64,000 nt of DNA from NCBI GenBank assembly GCA_019400425.1, contig JAFREE010000095.1, positions 29,347 through 93,346 on the forward strand. The letters are read 5' to 3'. Below are positions 33,030 through 46,400 of this stretch, in pieces. A program made the position numbers and the translations under genes. The notes below the pieces were generated by a model. That model had not been told where the DNA came from. It saw only the letters and a list, made by a program, of their open reading frames with translations, and ran no database searches. Position 1 is the first letter of the stretch; each line of letters starts with the position of its first letter. Source of the stretch: Hymenochaete sp. R1. Taxonomy: Eukaryota; Basidiomycota; Agaricomycetes; Hymenochaetales; Hymenochaetaceae.

Positions 33030-33630
33030 AAAGTTGGACTGGTTTTTAATGACTTTCACATGGATATTTGACTCTGTATATAAGTGGTTTTGTCCTGCGA
33101 ACTGTAGCTGGTATAGCTTAAGATTGAATCAATTCCGAGTTGTCCTTTTCCTTTTTTTTTAATGAGAAAAGGTTTTAGGGGAGAGAAGGTGAAAGATTAT
33201 GTAAATGCTGAATATGGCAGGAGATTTCCATGTATTCAATCGAGTGCGCTCCGGACTTCCGATTCCGAGAACCCTGCCTCCTTGCGTTCTATCCACAACA
33301 CCGCTGAGCACGCTCGCTCGGGTAGCAGTCTCTCGTCAACGCTGCAGCAGACAACATCGGCAACGACGGTGACGACGACGACGACGCAGCCGACAGCTGT
33401 TGTGTATGACCATATCAACGACATCGACGACAAGGTTAATCAGCTGTTAGCCAAGCTCAGGGCAGCTCCGCACCTTGTCTGGCTTGGAGAAGCTCGGCAT
33501 TTGAAAGTTTATCGCACTCCCCACTCGCTCTCGTCTTTCAACCTCTTTCTCTCTTGTTCTTGTTTAATTCTAACGAAAGTCCTTCACGAACCACTATCAT
33601 TCACGATATTCCGAAAGTTTCTTGACCAGT
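33030..33630. other. Upstream region of the antiporter gene with an unexplained open frame
   Basis: A plus-strand frame starting at 33162 stays open across this stretch and past the antiporter start. Its part at about 33240-33490 looks coding (for example VVYDHINDIDDKVNQLLAKL) and contains a Thr run from a GAC repeat near 33370. It is out of frame with the antiporter, so it may be an upstream open frame in a long 5' leader, a small separate gene or chance. The last 100 bp are C/T-rich, promoter-like. Confidence 0.35.
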
Positions 33631-36416
33631 ATGGCTTTCAAACCGGTAAGTCCAAGCACTCGTCAAGTCCAGTTGGTCGGTGTCGCTCATCCACGTTCTT
33701 CAGTTTGAGATCAATGCTCCGCACATTGTGTACGCCGTCTTGGGCGGCTTTATTGTTCTCGTACGTCTTGCTTTCACCGCCGACATTTGTTGTGCCTGAC
33801 ACGAGCGAGGTCTGCAGTTTGGGATGTTCTCGCTTCTCATACGGGAGAAGGTGTGTACTTCTGTGCGGAGGTAACAGAACTATCGCTGACATGCCTTCAC
33901 TAGCTGTATATCGGTGAAGCACCCCTTGCGTTCATCTTTGGTATCATTATTGGACCCTATGGAGGCAACATCTTTAACCCAAGGTCATGGGGTGGTGGAT
34001 CGGAAGAAACGACCGATGCTATCACGTTAGAGTTCACTCGAGTGGTCCTAGCAGTCGGTGTTTTCGCTATAGGGGTTGAACTACCGAAACAATATATGAA
34101 GAAGCATTGGAAGAGCTTATTCTTCCTTCTACTACCATTAATGTCTTGGGTAGGTAACCTTCTAGTAATGATGCTTCGCACATTTCATTAACATTGCCAA
34201 TAGGGCTGGATTGTTTGTGCAGGTCTCATTTACGCGTTGATACCTAAACTTGGGTTCCTTTCTGCACTCGCAGTTGCTGCGTGCCTAACGCCCACCGACC
34301 CCATTCTTGCAGCTGCGGTAGTAGGAGGAAAATACGCTGACAAGCATGTACCAACTCATTTGCGTCACCTTTTAGCAGCAGAAAGCGGTTGCAACGATGG
34401 TGCAGCGTTTCCGTTTCTCTTTATCGCTATATACGTTGTCACAGATGCCAGCGACAAGCATGCGGTCCAGGATTGGATCCTCATCACCTGGTTGTGTGAG
34501 TATTTTTCTTTTTTCGAGAACTTGTTGAAATTGATTTAGTATCAGACGAGGTCCTATTCGGTACTATATTCGGAGTTATCATTGGGATAGCTTTTCGATA
34601 TTTGATGCGCTTCTGCGAAAGGAAAGACTTGATTGACAGGCAGTCCTATGTCGCACAATATGTCTCGCTCGCTATATTTGTCATTGGTGTCACGACAATG
34701 CTGGGAAGCGATGATCTTCTGGCGGCATTTGCATGTGGATCTGCATTCGCCTGGGATGGTTTCTTCAATAAGCAGACGGAAGAATCAGCTTTCTCATCAG
34801 TCATGGATCTGCTATTCAACATAGCTGCGTTCATTTACATTGGTGCATGGATGCCCTTTGACTCGTTTTCCAATGAAGAATTGTCGCTTTCCGTTTGGCG
34901 ACTTATAGTCATCGCCATTCTTGTCCTGCTACTTCGGCGGCTTCCTATCATGATTGCACTCTATAGATGGATCCCTGATGTGAAGACATTCCGAGAGGCT
35001 ATTTTCAGCGGTCACTTCGGACCGATCGGTGTTGGTGCAGTATTCATCTCAACGCTTGCAATGGAATCGTTACCGCACCCAGAGGACACAGAAGATCAAG
35101 TAGATTTATTAGCCGCGACTATCCAACCAATTGTCGCGTTTATGGTCCTTGTCTCCATCGTGATCCATGGTCTATCAATCCCGTTCTTCTCGCTTGGCCG
35201 TCGCATGCATTCGGTCACTCGCACATGGTCCCGCCATCAGTCCATGGACCCGAATGGTCCAGAATGGGCAACGCACACGCGTACTGTCACTCGACCAGAA
35301 GATATTATTATCAATAGAGATAGTGCTATGGAAAGGGGCGACATTCGCTCAAGCGCCTTCGAAGAAAAGCCACCTTTGGATTCTGAAACTGGAGCAGCAT
35401 CTTTGACTCCGAGCAGTTCGACGCCCTCAAAGGCGAGCGATAGGCCCGGGGGAAGGGCAGCGGTCACTGGTGATCCCTCTGCGCAGACGGAAGGCCGTTC
35501 GGATGAACCCGTAAACGAGGCCATCGAAGAGGAATGGCAAGAAGGCCGCGATATTGTTATAGAACGTCAGGAAGCTCCTGGTGAGGAGGTCGAAGTCATT
35601 GTGAAGAGGGGCGCTGCCCGTGAGGAAGAAGGGCCAATTGGTGAAGTCCTGCATACTTTCCGAGGAAACCCAACCGAAGCCGAAGAATCGCTAAGGCGCT
35701 TCAAAGAAAAATTGAAGGGTAAAATGCACCACGAGAAGCACGAAGCAGAAAAGGGATTAGAAGAAGTTGAGGAAGGTGCTAAGGAAATCAAGGAGGACGT
35801 GGGCAGGCGCGTGAAAATTGTAGGGGTCGCGAACCATCCTGGACGATTGTCTCGCAGGGAGTCTGAACGCTCCACTGCAGGTGGACCTAACGTTAATGAG
35901 GATGAAGAGGATTGGGCCTCTGATCGAGAAGATCAGCCACAGGGCAGTTCGAGCATTTATCAGCGCCGGGGTCAATCGACCGAAGTAGACAGGAGACGCT
36001 CGAAGTCTCCCAAGCACAAATCTAGTACGAAGCTGGGACACGGTCCGCGAAAGCATCGCAAATCGATTCGCCGTAGTCTACTCGGCAAAGTCAGACGTCA
36101 CCGCGACACGACTACGACCGTGGCCGACTCTACAGACGACGAAAGCGAGTCGCAGACAGATGAACAGCGTGGCCGCCAGATCAGTACTGGTACTGGCACT
36201 CCACCTTCGAGCGCGGGATCGATCTATCGTTCATTCGATGCTGGGCACCGCAGATTCGAATCTTTAGGTGTTCCGTCGCCGAGATCTTCATCGCCAGCTC
36301 GTTCATTCCGTTCCGTACGATTTGCTTCTGACAACGCACCTGGCACCGAAACGCCGACGAGCCCCACAAGCCCTCGTCAGGTGGTATTCGACCTCTCTAG
36401 AGAGAATAGGTCGTAA
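33631..36416 (+). CDS. NHA1: Plasma-membrane Na+/H+ antiporter (Nha1 type)
   Basis: A cation/proton antiporter of the fungal Nha1 group, which expels Na+ and K+ in exchange for protons at the plasma membrane. After MAFKPFEINAPHIVYAVLGG the transport domain has YIGEAPLAFIFGIIIGPYGG, LAVAACLTPTDPILAAAVVG and LLAAESGCNDGAAFPFLFIA. The last two hold the Asp residues expected in the ion site. About twelve membrane helices continue to IVIHGLSIPFFSLGRR. The hydrophilic tail of roughly 410 residues is rich in acidic and Ser/Arg-rich stretches (RSLLGKVRRHRDTTT, SPRSSSPARSFRSVRF) and ends at TAA 36414-36416. Such long cytosolic tails are typical of fungal Nha1 and serve regulation. Five introns near the 5' end restore frame. 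Confidence 0.92.
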
Positions 36417-36668
36417 AAACTATGCATTGCAATTCTATCATTCAAAGGGATCTCAATTTCCTATACGTTTCCAGCATCCCATGACTGCTCATACTTCATC
36501 TGACTTTCGCATTTTCTTTTCCCTTTCTTATATTTCGGTTGCATGTTGATTCGCAGTATGTCCCATACTATCAATGTAGCATTATTCCGTATATTTGTAG
36601 ACGTCTGTCTTCTCGTTTCCGCAAGTTTGGATAATATAATCGCATTTTCGCCCATGAACAAAACACTA

Positions 36669-38737
36669 TCAGAATTTCTCTAAATCTATGAAGAACCCGA
36701 TCCAAAATGCCGCAATTTTTAAGTTGAGAGCGAGGATGAACCCGTTAATCTTGCGGAAGATCGATTTTTCGAAGGTATCAAACAGTTCTGCGAGTATGAG
36801 AGGATACAACGGTCTATCCGGGTCTTGAAGAGGGAATGGTGGCTGGACGCCCAAATGTTTGACTGCCGCTTGCATACCAGACGTGAAAGCATCTTCATGG
36901 AATCCATAACGAAGGTACGCTCCAGCATATGAGATACCCCGCTTGTTCTGGATGGCCAACATTTCCGACTGCGCTGCGACGGCCTGGTGATGGATAAGTA
37001 GATTTTTTATTAGTAATCTCGGTTGGCAGGGTGTCATCGCACCTGTGAATCTAGGATCGGGTGGTCATAAGCCCATCCACCTCTGATAGTCTCCGGACGA
37101 GGTTTAAACGGAGGGTTAAGTGTCACCAGCACCGGACCGAACTCTTCTACTCGATAATGTTGCAAGAGGTTCATAGAGTCTGGGCAGTGAATCTGAGCAA
37201 CTCTCTCAAGAATAGAATATGTAACTATGCTCATGCTTACAAGTTCTTTCAACCAAGTAGTCAGAAAAACCCAAAATTAGACGCAATTAGGATACCCACA
37301 GTGATACACGATCAATGTTCGTTTTGGGTTCGCCTGACTCGCTAACTGCAGAAGACGACAAATAGTTCCAGCACGACCATGCGATTCTTCGCTTGGGCAT
37401 CAGCTATTCAATTAAACATTAGATAGATTGTTGAAGGTATCACTTTTCGAGACTTACCCTGGTGTCAGTGTGTAAGACAGCTTCATTTTTATTCCATCCA
37501 AACTTCCCTAATATTCTCAATTCCTGGGGTGAAGCATTTCCAGCTTTGAGAATCTTAATGGCGGTATCCGAATGGCACGCGAGGATGACGTGGTCGAATG
37601 TTTCGGTGTGTCCGGTAGAAGTGCGAAGCTGTACTTGCCCAGATGGCAGAGATTCGAGCGATTCGACAGGAGTTGAAAGGTGGACTCGATCCTTGGATAC
37701 CTCAGTTAAAATAGAGTTCACATATACTTTACTAAGAGAACCATCAATGAGCAGACTAAGACACTTTGAGAATAACGGACCTTCCTCCTTTGATAGTGAG
37801 CCAGGACGGCTTGCCAGTGACCTGGAGTAGGTGATGATTGTGCATGAACTGGATCTATGCGAAAGGAAAAGTACCACCGTTCAATTTGAAGCATCAAAAC
37901 GGCTTTTGCAGTATGAACTCACCAGAGTCTTAGCAGGGAATCCGAGTGAGCATTTATCCGGGGAAGTGCTCCAAACGGCAGCTGTCATTGGCTTCAGAAG
38001 CATATCAGAAACAGAAAAATGAAAGCGAGATAGGCGCATACAATAAGATAATTGTCACGGAAGTAATCCGAGTACGAATGCTTCTCCAGATAGTCGCCAA
38101 TGGATATGTCTCCCTCTTTGGACCCGTCCAGAAGAATCGTGGGTGCACAGGCATTAAAACGCAAAACGTCGTACACCATCCTCCACATTTGTGGATCTAG
38201 CAGCCTCTTCGGTTGGCAGAATAGAGTGTAAAGGTTATCTCCCGCCCATTCGAACTTGCCGCTGTCTCTAGAAACACTGAAGGTCATTTCGGTCGGTACG
38301 GTCGGAATATTCTTTTTCTTCAGGAATCGAAGGAAGTTGGGGTAAGTCGTGGGGTTGAGCACTATCTAAAAGCGATGCACATCTTTTCAGCATTACATCG
38401 AATGAACCAATCATGGAGGAGCTTACGAATCCACTGCAAGAAGCAAATGCCAATCAGCCCAAGCTCAACGCAGGGTAGGAGAAAAAAAGGCGTACGTGTC
38501 TACAGGTATGCTGCTCAGCCACTCATTACCATCGAGTTCAAAGTCCACCGTATTAGCGTGACCTCCTGGCCTTGAGTCAGACTCATAGATATGGACTTCA
38601 TGACTACTGTACTCGTTCAAGAGCTATAAGGCAAAACTGGTGATGAACCCTTCCGAGTCAACGAGGTGAAAGTTATGCAGACTCACCCAGAGAGCACCCA
38701 AACCTGCGGCACCAGAACCCACGACGGCGACCTTCAT
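36669..38737 (-). CDS. FAD-dependent oxidoreductase (flavin amine oxidase superfamily)
   Basis: The start MKVAVVGSGAAGLGALW is a classic GxGxxG dinucleotide-binding motif, and the next exon gives the ESDSRPGGHANTVDF-like FAD clamp region. Further segments are LNPTTYPNFLRFLKKKNIP, TMFSVS-like MTFSVSRDSGKFEWAG, PMTAAVWSTSP, FDHVILACHSDTAIKIL and GGWAYDHPILDSQ. The pattern matches the NAD(P)-binding or amine-oxidase-like proteins that in bacteria often sit beside cyclopropane-fatty-acid synthases. In this window no such synthase is present. A hydrophobic C-terminal segment (LKIAAFWIGFFIDLEKF) could contact membranes. About 500 residues, many introns, stop TGA 36669-36671. Substrate unknown. Confidence 0.85.
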
Positions 38738-39133
38738 AGCTCCTCTGAGTGTTTTATTTAATGAATGTGGTAGTGGGAAGAGAAAGAGAGCATTTAAATC
38801 GATGGATGTCGCCAAAAGTGTCCATGGTGACGGGTGTTCGATGTTTGGGCTGTCGTCGGGATTCAGGGTAGCACAAGTACACTGTGGATCGACCACCTCC
38901 GATCATTTCGGTCAATCTTACACTTGCAAGCCTTGTCCGTTATTCATACCTTTTGGTTTCGAAAAATGATGATATTTATCTCATAGTTGTGTATGAATCG
39001 AATACAAAGCTTCCGAACATATCAAAGAATGAAAAAAAAAATGTGATATTCACTATATATTTAGAGATAATCGAAAGATGAGTTGGAGGGTGATCGATCA
39101 AAAAGTATTCGCAAGGTGACTACACTCAAGCAT
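38738..39133. other. Intergenic region
   Basis: This 396 bp interval lies between two minus-strand genes. Its right part is A/T-rich. No gene or clear motif is seen. Confidence 0.5.
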
Positions 39134-40253
39134 TCAAGGTTTGAGTAGTTCCGGTAAGGCCTCCAGGTATTCCTTAGTGACTGGTCCGACAACTCCCCTG
39201 TCGCGTTCCCACCGCTGTTGTTCAAAAAATGCCCATTTCCATTTCTTGAGAAAAACAGACGAGTCAGTGCAAAAGCTGTGAAGCGTTGGAAAATGACGCA
39301 CCACGTATCGAAGCAATTCTTTATCGTCTGGATAAACCGTCTTCCACTCATTGCCAGGGGTGCAGAAAATCCGGTACGAGTCTAAAGCATAAGCTCCAAC
39401 TCCTGGTAGATGGGATATAGGTGTTGGTGGGTATTTCATGTGATAGACCCCTCTTGCTACTTGCTCTTCGTCAACGCCCACTTTAATGTATGATGCCCTT
39501 GAAGGATAAAGTGTATCCAACGAAGGTGGATTCACAGCGTACTTTGCACTCATTTCAATCAGACGTTTTGAGCGCGTGGCTTGGAGGCCAAGGGGTTTTA
39601 TGAGTTCCAAAAGTTCCATCTGGTCCGCTATGAATTATATAAAAACACATAAATCTGCGGGTTGTAGTATGCACTTACCATATGCCAGAGCTTTCGACGA
39701 CGGCCATCGCATAAGGATTTTACGGAACACCGGGATGGCGACTTTGCCATTCGTTTTATTCAAGAGAGCTACCACAACGAGCAGTTTCCATGGATCATCA
39801 GCAACCTGCTCTGATGCTCACATAAGCAATTGTGTAGAGAACAGGCCACCTGAAGGGCTGACCTTGAATGAGAACAGGCTTCGCACGATAAACTTGAAGA
39901 TTTAAATACGCAGATAGTCGCATATTGAAGGCATATAAGGGGTCGTCAAGCTTCCTGAATTCAGCCTTATACCATTCAATGTCTTCATCATCGAGTTCAA
40001 TAGTGCATGGCGTTGACATATCTATCGCTGGGCCTAATGGAAGCTGCTCTTCGAGCGTCATGAATCCCGGTCTTGAGCCCGTTCTTTCTACCTGTGGAAT
40101 ATCAGGCAGACGATGGGCAACGAGCCTGGATCCGGGAGCGATGGCGAAGTACGGCGACGTTACTTTGATGATGTTTTCATTTTCATAAAATCTTTTCTTC
40201 TTTGCTAGTCGCTGTTTCCGGTCCACCTCCTGCGCTGATTTCTGCGGCGACAT
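39134..40253 (-). CDS. MBD4-type HhH-GPD DNA glycosylase
   Basis: Predicted mismatch DNA glycosylase of base excision repair, like MBD4, which removes T or U from G mispairs. The glycosylase part shows DDPWKLLVVVALLNKTNGKV, IPVFRKILMRWPSSKALAYA, LIKPLGLQATRSKRLIEMS, the hairpin LPGVGAYALDSYRIFC and TPGNEWKTVYPDDKELLRYV. The Asp in ALDSYRIF is at the catalytic position. After a 57 nt intron comes KWKWAFFEQQRWERD and a short tail ending LLKP at TGA 39134-39136. The N-terminal extension of about 130 residues (from MSPQKSAQEVDRKQRLAKKK) carries no methyl-CpG-binding domain that I can see. The start is supported by its position 245 bp from the diverging midasin gene. Confidence 0.85.
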
Positions 40254-40460
40254 GCTCTGATGATTGTATTTGGGCAAGGGGCAAGAGGAAAGAGTCAGAG
40301 ACGTCCGGCGTCTGTTTCGGGTTGCAAAAGTGATCGACAAGCGATCGACGCTTCACTATGCACTTCCCAAATTTCGATTCAGCTCAAGTCCAAGGTGCTT
40401 CCTCTTCCTCCTCCCTCCTTCGAGCGCTGCTCTCAGCGTCTGCGAAGCAGCCTTCTTTCT

Positions 40461-40472
40461 CCCCCCCCCCCC
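40461..40472 (+). repeat. C12 homopolymer in the midasin leader
   Basis: Twelve consecutive C lie about 27 bp upstream of the midasin ATG, in a C/T-rich stretch that is probably 5' UTR. Such runs vary in length and are prone to sequencing error. Confidence 0.8.
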
Positions 40473-40498
40473 TTCCAAAATCCTAAGGCTGCGCAAAC

Positions 40499-43400
40499 AT
40501 GACTTCAAATACCGAGGTATCAAGTACACCCATAGGAACGTCTCAGAAAGATGTATGGGACGTGCCAAATCCAACTTCAATGAACGTCCATCGGCAGCTA
40601 GACCAACTTTTCAGACAGCTTCCCCCCGATTCGCCCACAACCCAAAAAATGAGGGAAACTTTGCAACAGATGCCACTACTACAAGCTCTGTCGATGTTCA
40701 TGCTGTGGCCGTCTCTCACCCTTCTCATAACTGAACTTTTCCGACCTCTGTTAATGGACATTTGTGCGAGATGGTTGGATATTGCTGCAGAATCGGAGGA
40801 CAATATTAGAGCACTTGAGGCTCTCGCACTACTTATCGAAGTTCACGACGAACTATTTCCGTCAGTAATGTCCTTAAAAATGCGGATGCTTTAGTACTCA
40901 CCATAATTCAGCATACTTTCCTCATTCCTTCATCGGTTTGAGGATGGACCTTTGACCGTCGTTTTGAATGGTACATTACCAAACGAAATCGAAGTTTTAC
41001 TTTCTCAGCGCGTCCTCCTTTCTTACTATCGAATCATTCACGCAACCCCTTATCTCCCGGAATCAAAGAGCTGGAGCCCTGCCCTTCTCCTGGACGTGAT
41101 CACCTCCGAAAATGCAGACCGAGGATCCAAATGGCTGGCGATTCGATCGTATTCGATGCAAGTTCACATGTCCGAGGCAAAACGTGAGGACATGGTCAAG
41201 ACTGTGCTCGGCGAAGGAGGCGTGGAGGATTGTCCTGTTTATTATGGAGAGGACATTTTCAACGTTACGAAGATCGAGGACGGATGGTTACTCCCTCTTC
41301 TGGAAGAAAAGAGAATACAGGACTACAGAATCCACCTTTTGGAACCCTACGACTACTACACTGGTGATGAGACGTATTTGCGAGATGAAGATTTACAGTG
41401 CGTGGCTCTTTTTTTGAATAATTCTCATTCTGACGGCCCCTGCTCAGTCCGCGGATTGTGAACGTCCACGGAATCTTGATGTTTCGGACGTCTATACGCC
41501 CACCGTTAACTCCATTGAATTTCATACCAACAGAATCCATCGTCAAGGCTCTTCGACAGGTTTCAGTGAACCTATCGTTGCGGCGTCCCACGCTTCTTAC
41601 GTCGACCCCTTCTGCGGGCAAGACAGTTCTTCTTAATCACTTGGCAACATTGATACATCCAGCCATGCCTAACCAGGTAGTGACGATCCATCTTGCAGAT
41701 ACGTCGTTGGACGCGAGATCTCTCCTTGGTTCTTATGTATCATCGAACACAAACTCTGGTTCTTTCGAATGGAAGGATGGAGTTCTCGTAAAAGCAATGC
41801 GCGAGGGCAAATGGATCGTGCTCAAGGACATCGACCGCGCCAATGATGAAATACTCGGAATGCTCTCCCCACTCTGCGAGAGTATGGATGATATCCGACC
41901 CATAGGCTCAAATGCCACGCTTCCTGTACCGAATCAAGGTGAAGTCGAGTCAGCAGAGTCGTTTGCGCTCTTCGCGACCCGTTCCGCCGAGTACCATAGC
42001 GAGCGAGGCTTTCCACCGCTCAGCTTTTTGGGCGCGCAGAAGTGGAAAGAGATACAAGTCTCTGAACCCAGCTCGAACGACCTACACCTGATTGTCAGCT
42101 CTAAGTTTGCTTCAATATCGGGCCACCTCGCCGACGGCCTCATCAACATTTGGAAGTCTGCGAAGGACCTCCGCGCAAACTCGTCATCTCGTCCGATTGG
42201 CGTACGTGACCTTGAGAAATTCTGCTCGAGGGTGTCTACACTTTTTGGTGATGGTCAGGGCACACTACCGTACAACGACGATCACAGCAGCACTATGCCG
42301 TCGCTGAGCAAGCTTATTCCGCATCCCGCTCTACGAGAGGAGATTTTCCTCGAAGCACATGATGTTTTCTTCGCGGCAGGCGCAACTAACAAATCTTCTC
42401 TAGCCCAACGTGACGCTATTGCTGCTATGGTAGGTCAGCGGCTAGGCCTCGCGGAAGAGACTTGCGATTACCTTCTATCAAAGCGTACCCCAGTCTTTGA
42501 GGTTGAACGGAATGTTGATGGACGTCCAATTGCAATTGTCGCGGGACGCACGACTCTCAAAGTCAACGCGATAGCGTCTTTAGCAGAGAGACATCCAGGA
42601 CGATCCTTTAGTATGCATCGGCAAGCCAAGAGGCTAATAGCTCAGCTCGCAAGATGCGTTTCGTCCAACGAGCCTGTGCTACTGACCGGAGAAACTGGAA
42701 CTGGGAAAACCAGCATTATCTCCCATTTATCGTCACTTCTCAATAAAACTCTCGTTTCCTTGAATTTGTCCAATCAGACCGAGTCTTCGGATTTGATTGG
42801 TGGGTTTCGACCGGTCAGTGCCCGAGTACCAGCACTTCGACTTCAGCAACGTTTTGCCGTATTGTTCGAGAGAACATTTAGTAACAGGAAGAACGCCCAT
42901 CTACTACAGACGCTTAAGAGATTAGCGGCCGACTCGAAGTGGAAGGCAGTTGTAAAGCTATGGCTGGATACTTCGAGTACTGCGATATCCAAATTTCAGG
43001 AGAGATCAACGAAGAACGAGTTGGAGTATGTAGTCAAGGTGTATAATCAGCATATTCCGAATCTAACTTATTACTCAGTCACCCCGATACAAATGAGCCG
43101 AGGAAAAGGCAAAAGACAAATGGACTATCCGAGACTGAGTGGCTGGAGTTTAGTTCTGACGTAAAGCTATTTGAAGTGCAGCACGTACTGGACAAAGGGA
43201 AATTTTCTTTCCAATACGTTGATGGGCCGTTGATTGAAGCCATCAGGTCTGGAGATTGGTGAGTTAGAAAATACAATCAATCCCTTTACGCCTCGCTCAA
43301 ATACCGTAGGGTGCTTCTCGACGAGGTGAACCTTGCGTCGCCAGAGACTTTAGAATGCATCTCCAGCATACTCCAGGGCCCCCATTCTTCAATCACGCTC

Positions 43401-46400
43401 ACCGAAAAAGGATCGTTGGAACCCGTACCTAGGCATCCGGATTTCAGGCTCTTTGCTTGCATGAATCCCGCAACGGACGTAGGCAAAAAAGAACTCCCCA
43501 GTAATATTCGAGCGCGATTCACTGAACTGGATGTAGCTTCTCCCGACGAAGACAAAGAAACCCTTGTGAACATAGTCTCGCATTATATTGGCCACTTGGC
43601 CTTAACAGACAAAGGCGTCATCTTCGATGTCGTCGAGTTTTACATTGCTGTAAGATCGCTGGCAAGATCTGGAAAGATTGCCGATGGATCAAATCATCCA
43701 CCTCATTACAGCATGCGATCCTTGTCGAGGGCATTGACCTTCGTAATTGACACCATTCAAGTCTTCAAGCTGCGCCGTGCGTTGTGGGAAGGCTTCATGA
43801 TGGCGTTCACTATGGTTTTGGACCAACCTAGCTCCGCGGAGGTCAAGAAACTAGCTCTACAGACAATCCTTTCTACAGTCCAGAACCCCTCCCACTTTTT
43901 GTCTATGCAACCGTCCCAAACTCGCAGTGATCGGACGATTCAGATAGGCTCTTTTTTGCTGCAGTTGGGACCGAGCCAATGTGAAGATGTCTCGGACTAC
44001 ATTTTGACTCCTTCAGTCTCCCAGAAGATTGCAGATCTCTCTAGAATTATTCTTTCGAGAAGATATCCGATACTCATCGAAGGTCCCACGTCAAGTGGAA
44101 AGACAAGTGCCATAGAATATCTCGCGCGCCGAACGGGTCACGACTTTGTTCGAATCAACAATCACGAGCACACCGATATCCAGGAATACGTTGGCTCATA
44201 TGTCTCCGATCCAAAGACAGGTAAACTCGTCTTTCGCGATGGCTTGCTCGTCCGAGCGTTACGCCGGGGACAGTGGATTGTATTGGACGAGTTGAACCTT
44301 GCTCCAACGGACGTTCTGGAAGCTCTCAATCGCTTATTGGATGACAACAGGGAACTCGTTATTCCCGAAACCCATGAAGTGGTACGACCACACCCAGATT
44401 TCGTTCTTTTCGCCACACAGAATCCTCCCGGTCTCTACGCCGGACGCAAGGTGCTTTCTCGAGCGCTTCGAAATCGTTTTATGGAGGTACAGTTTGCCGA
44501 CGTACCTTCAGACGAACTGGAGCACATCCTTTGTCAAAGGTGCCGCATTGCTCCTTCATACAGCCAACGAATGGTTGCAGTGTTCCATGAGTTGCAGAAG
44601 AGACGACAAGCGAGTCGTATTTTCGAAGGCAAGGAAGGCTTTGCAACTCTTCGAGATCTGTTCCGTTGGGCTGGACGAGATGCCTCCTCGTATCAGGAGC
44701 TAGCTAATAATGGATACATGCTTATAGCGGAACGGACTCGTCGCGCGGAGGATAAAAAGATTGTCAGAGAGGTCATGGAACAAATGCTAAAGGTCAAAAT
44801 CAATGAGGGCGAACTGTATGACACCCCCGAACGAGTCACCGCGCCCACATCAATAGTCTGGACAAAGCCTATGCAGCGATTATATACTTTGCTCTCTAGA
44901 GCGCTACAATCCAACGAGCCAGTGCTTCTAGTCGGGGAAACGGGCACGGGGAAGACTTCTGCCTGCCAACTCTTTGCACAACAAGCACATCAGACTCTAA
45001 AAATTGTCAATTGTCATCAAAACACGGAGGCGGCGGATATCATAGGAGGTCTTCGGCCCGTACGACCAACTAATGCCGCACCAGAGGAAGTTCAGAAGGC
45101 CTTAGACATACTGGGCTTGGACTTGGACGAGGCACGGGACGAGAATGTGCTTGCTGCTATCGCCAACGGGCTAACAGGAGAAATAGGAGATGACGAAAGA
45201 CAAGTTTTAGTTGCCGCGAGGACGTTCTTAGCGAAGAAACATGGACTCTTACGTTGGCAAGATGGTCCGCTTGTGATAAGTATGCGTCACGGTGGTCTTT
45301 TTCTGCTGGACGAGATATCTTTAGCCGATGATTCGGTGCTTGAACGTTTGAACAGCGTCCTTGAGCCTTCACGAACCCTAGTACTGGCGGAAAGAGGTGG
45401 TGATGATGCAGAGGAGTACCAGGTCAGATGTGACTCGAACTTCAAATTTGTCGCCACCATGAACCCAGGAGGCGACTTCGGAAAGAAAGAACTATCTCCG
45501 GCACTTCGAAATCGTTTCACTGAGATATGGGTACCTTCTGTCATGAACAGAGAAGATCTGGCAACTATTGTAGAGAGTTCATGGCGGCATGACGCATTGA
45601 AGTTGCTCACGGTGCCGATATTGGATTTCATTGATTGGTTCTCTGAAAGAGTGAGCGACCGAGCAATCTTGACTCTACGAGACGTACTAGTGAGCACCCT
45701 TCGATAAAACTTAGAAATATTTCACACTGACTTACGTGCCAGGGATGGGTAGAGTTCTGCAACAAATTATATGATTCGGCAGACTTACGAATTGGCGATT
45801 TATTCGTGAGTAATGGCTCTGTGCGTACTGTCATAAGCTTATTTTATTAAATTGGCAGACTCACGGCGCCGAAATGATTACCATAGATGGATTAGCAAGT
45901 CTGTCGCAGCTTTCCAGTTGGTCAGAATCCATGTTACGCCAGCTCGAGCATGACATACGTTCTCACTTGGCGTCCATCGCGTCATTGCAATCGAATCTCC
46001 CATTATCTCCAAGTCCAAAGATCTCGAGTTCGACATCCACATTTAGCATCGGTTGTTTCTCCCTTCCTCTCGGGAAAGAGCGTCAGACACTCAGTTCTTT
46101 TAGTTTCGGAGCACACACGACTCTCGATAACGCGTTCCGCTTGATGAGAGCGTGCCAGATCGAGAAGCCCGTTCTTATAGAGGGAAATCCGGGAGTGGGA
46201 AAAACAAGTCTTGTTTCGGCTCTGGCATCCTCTACAGGACATAAACTTTGCAGAATAAATCTATCGGAGCAGACGGACCTCGTTGATCTCTTTGGTTCTG
46301 ATCTGCCAACGAATGGCGATGATGTTAAATTCGCGTGGAATGACGCGGAATTTTTGCGGGCATTGAAGAATGGATATTGGGTACTTTTGGACGAGATGAA

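Noticed and set aside
36669..40253. Oxidoreductase and glycosylase as part of a biosynthetic or modification cluster
   Set aside because: No synthase, transporter or regulator typical of such clusters is adjacent; the neighbours are housekeeping genes.
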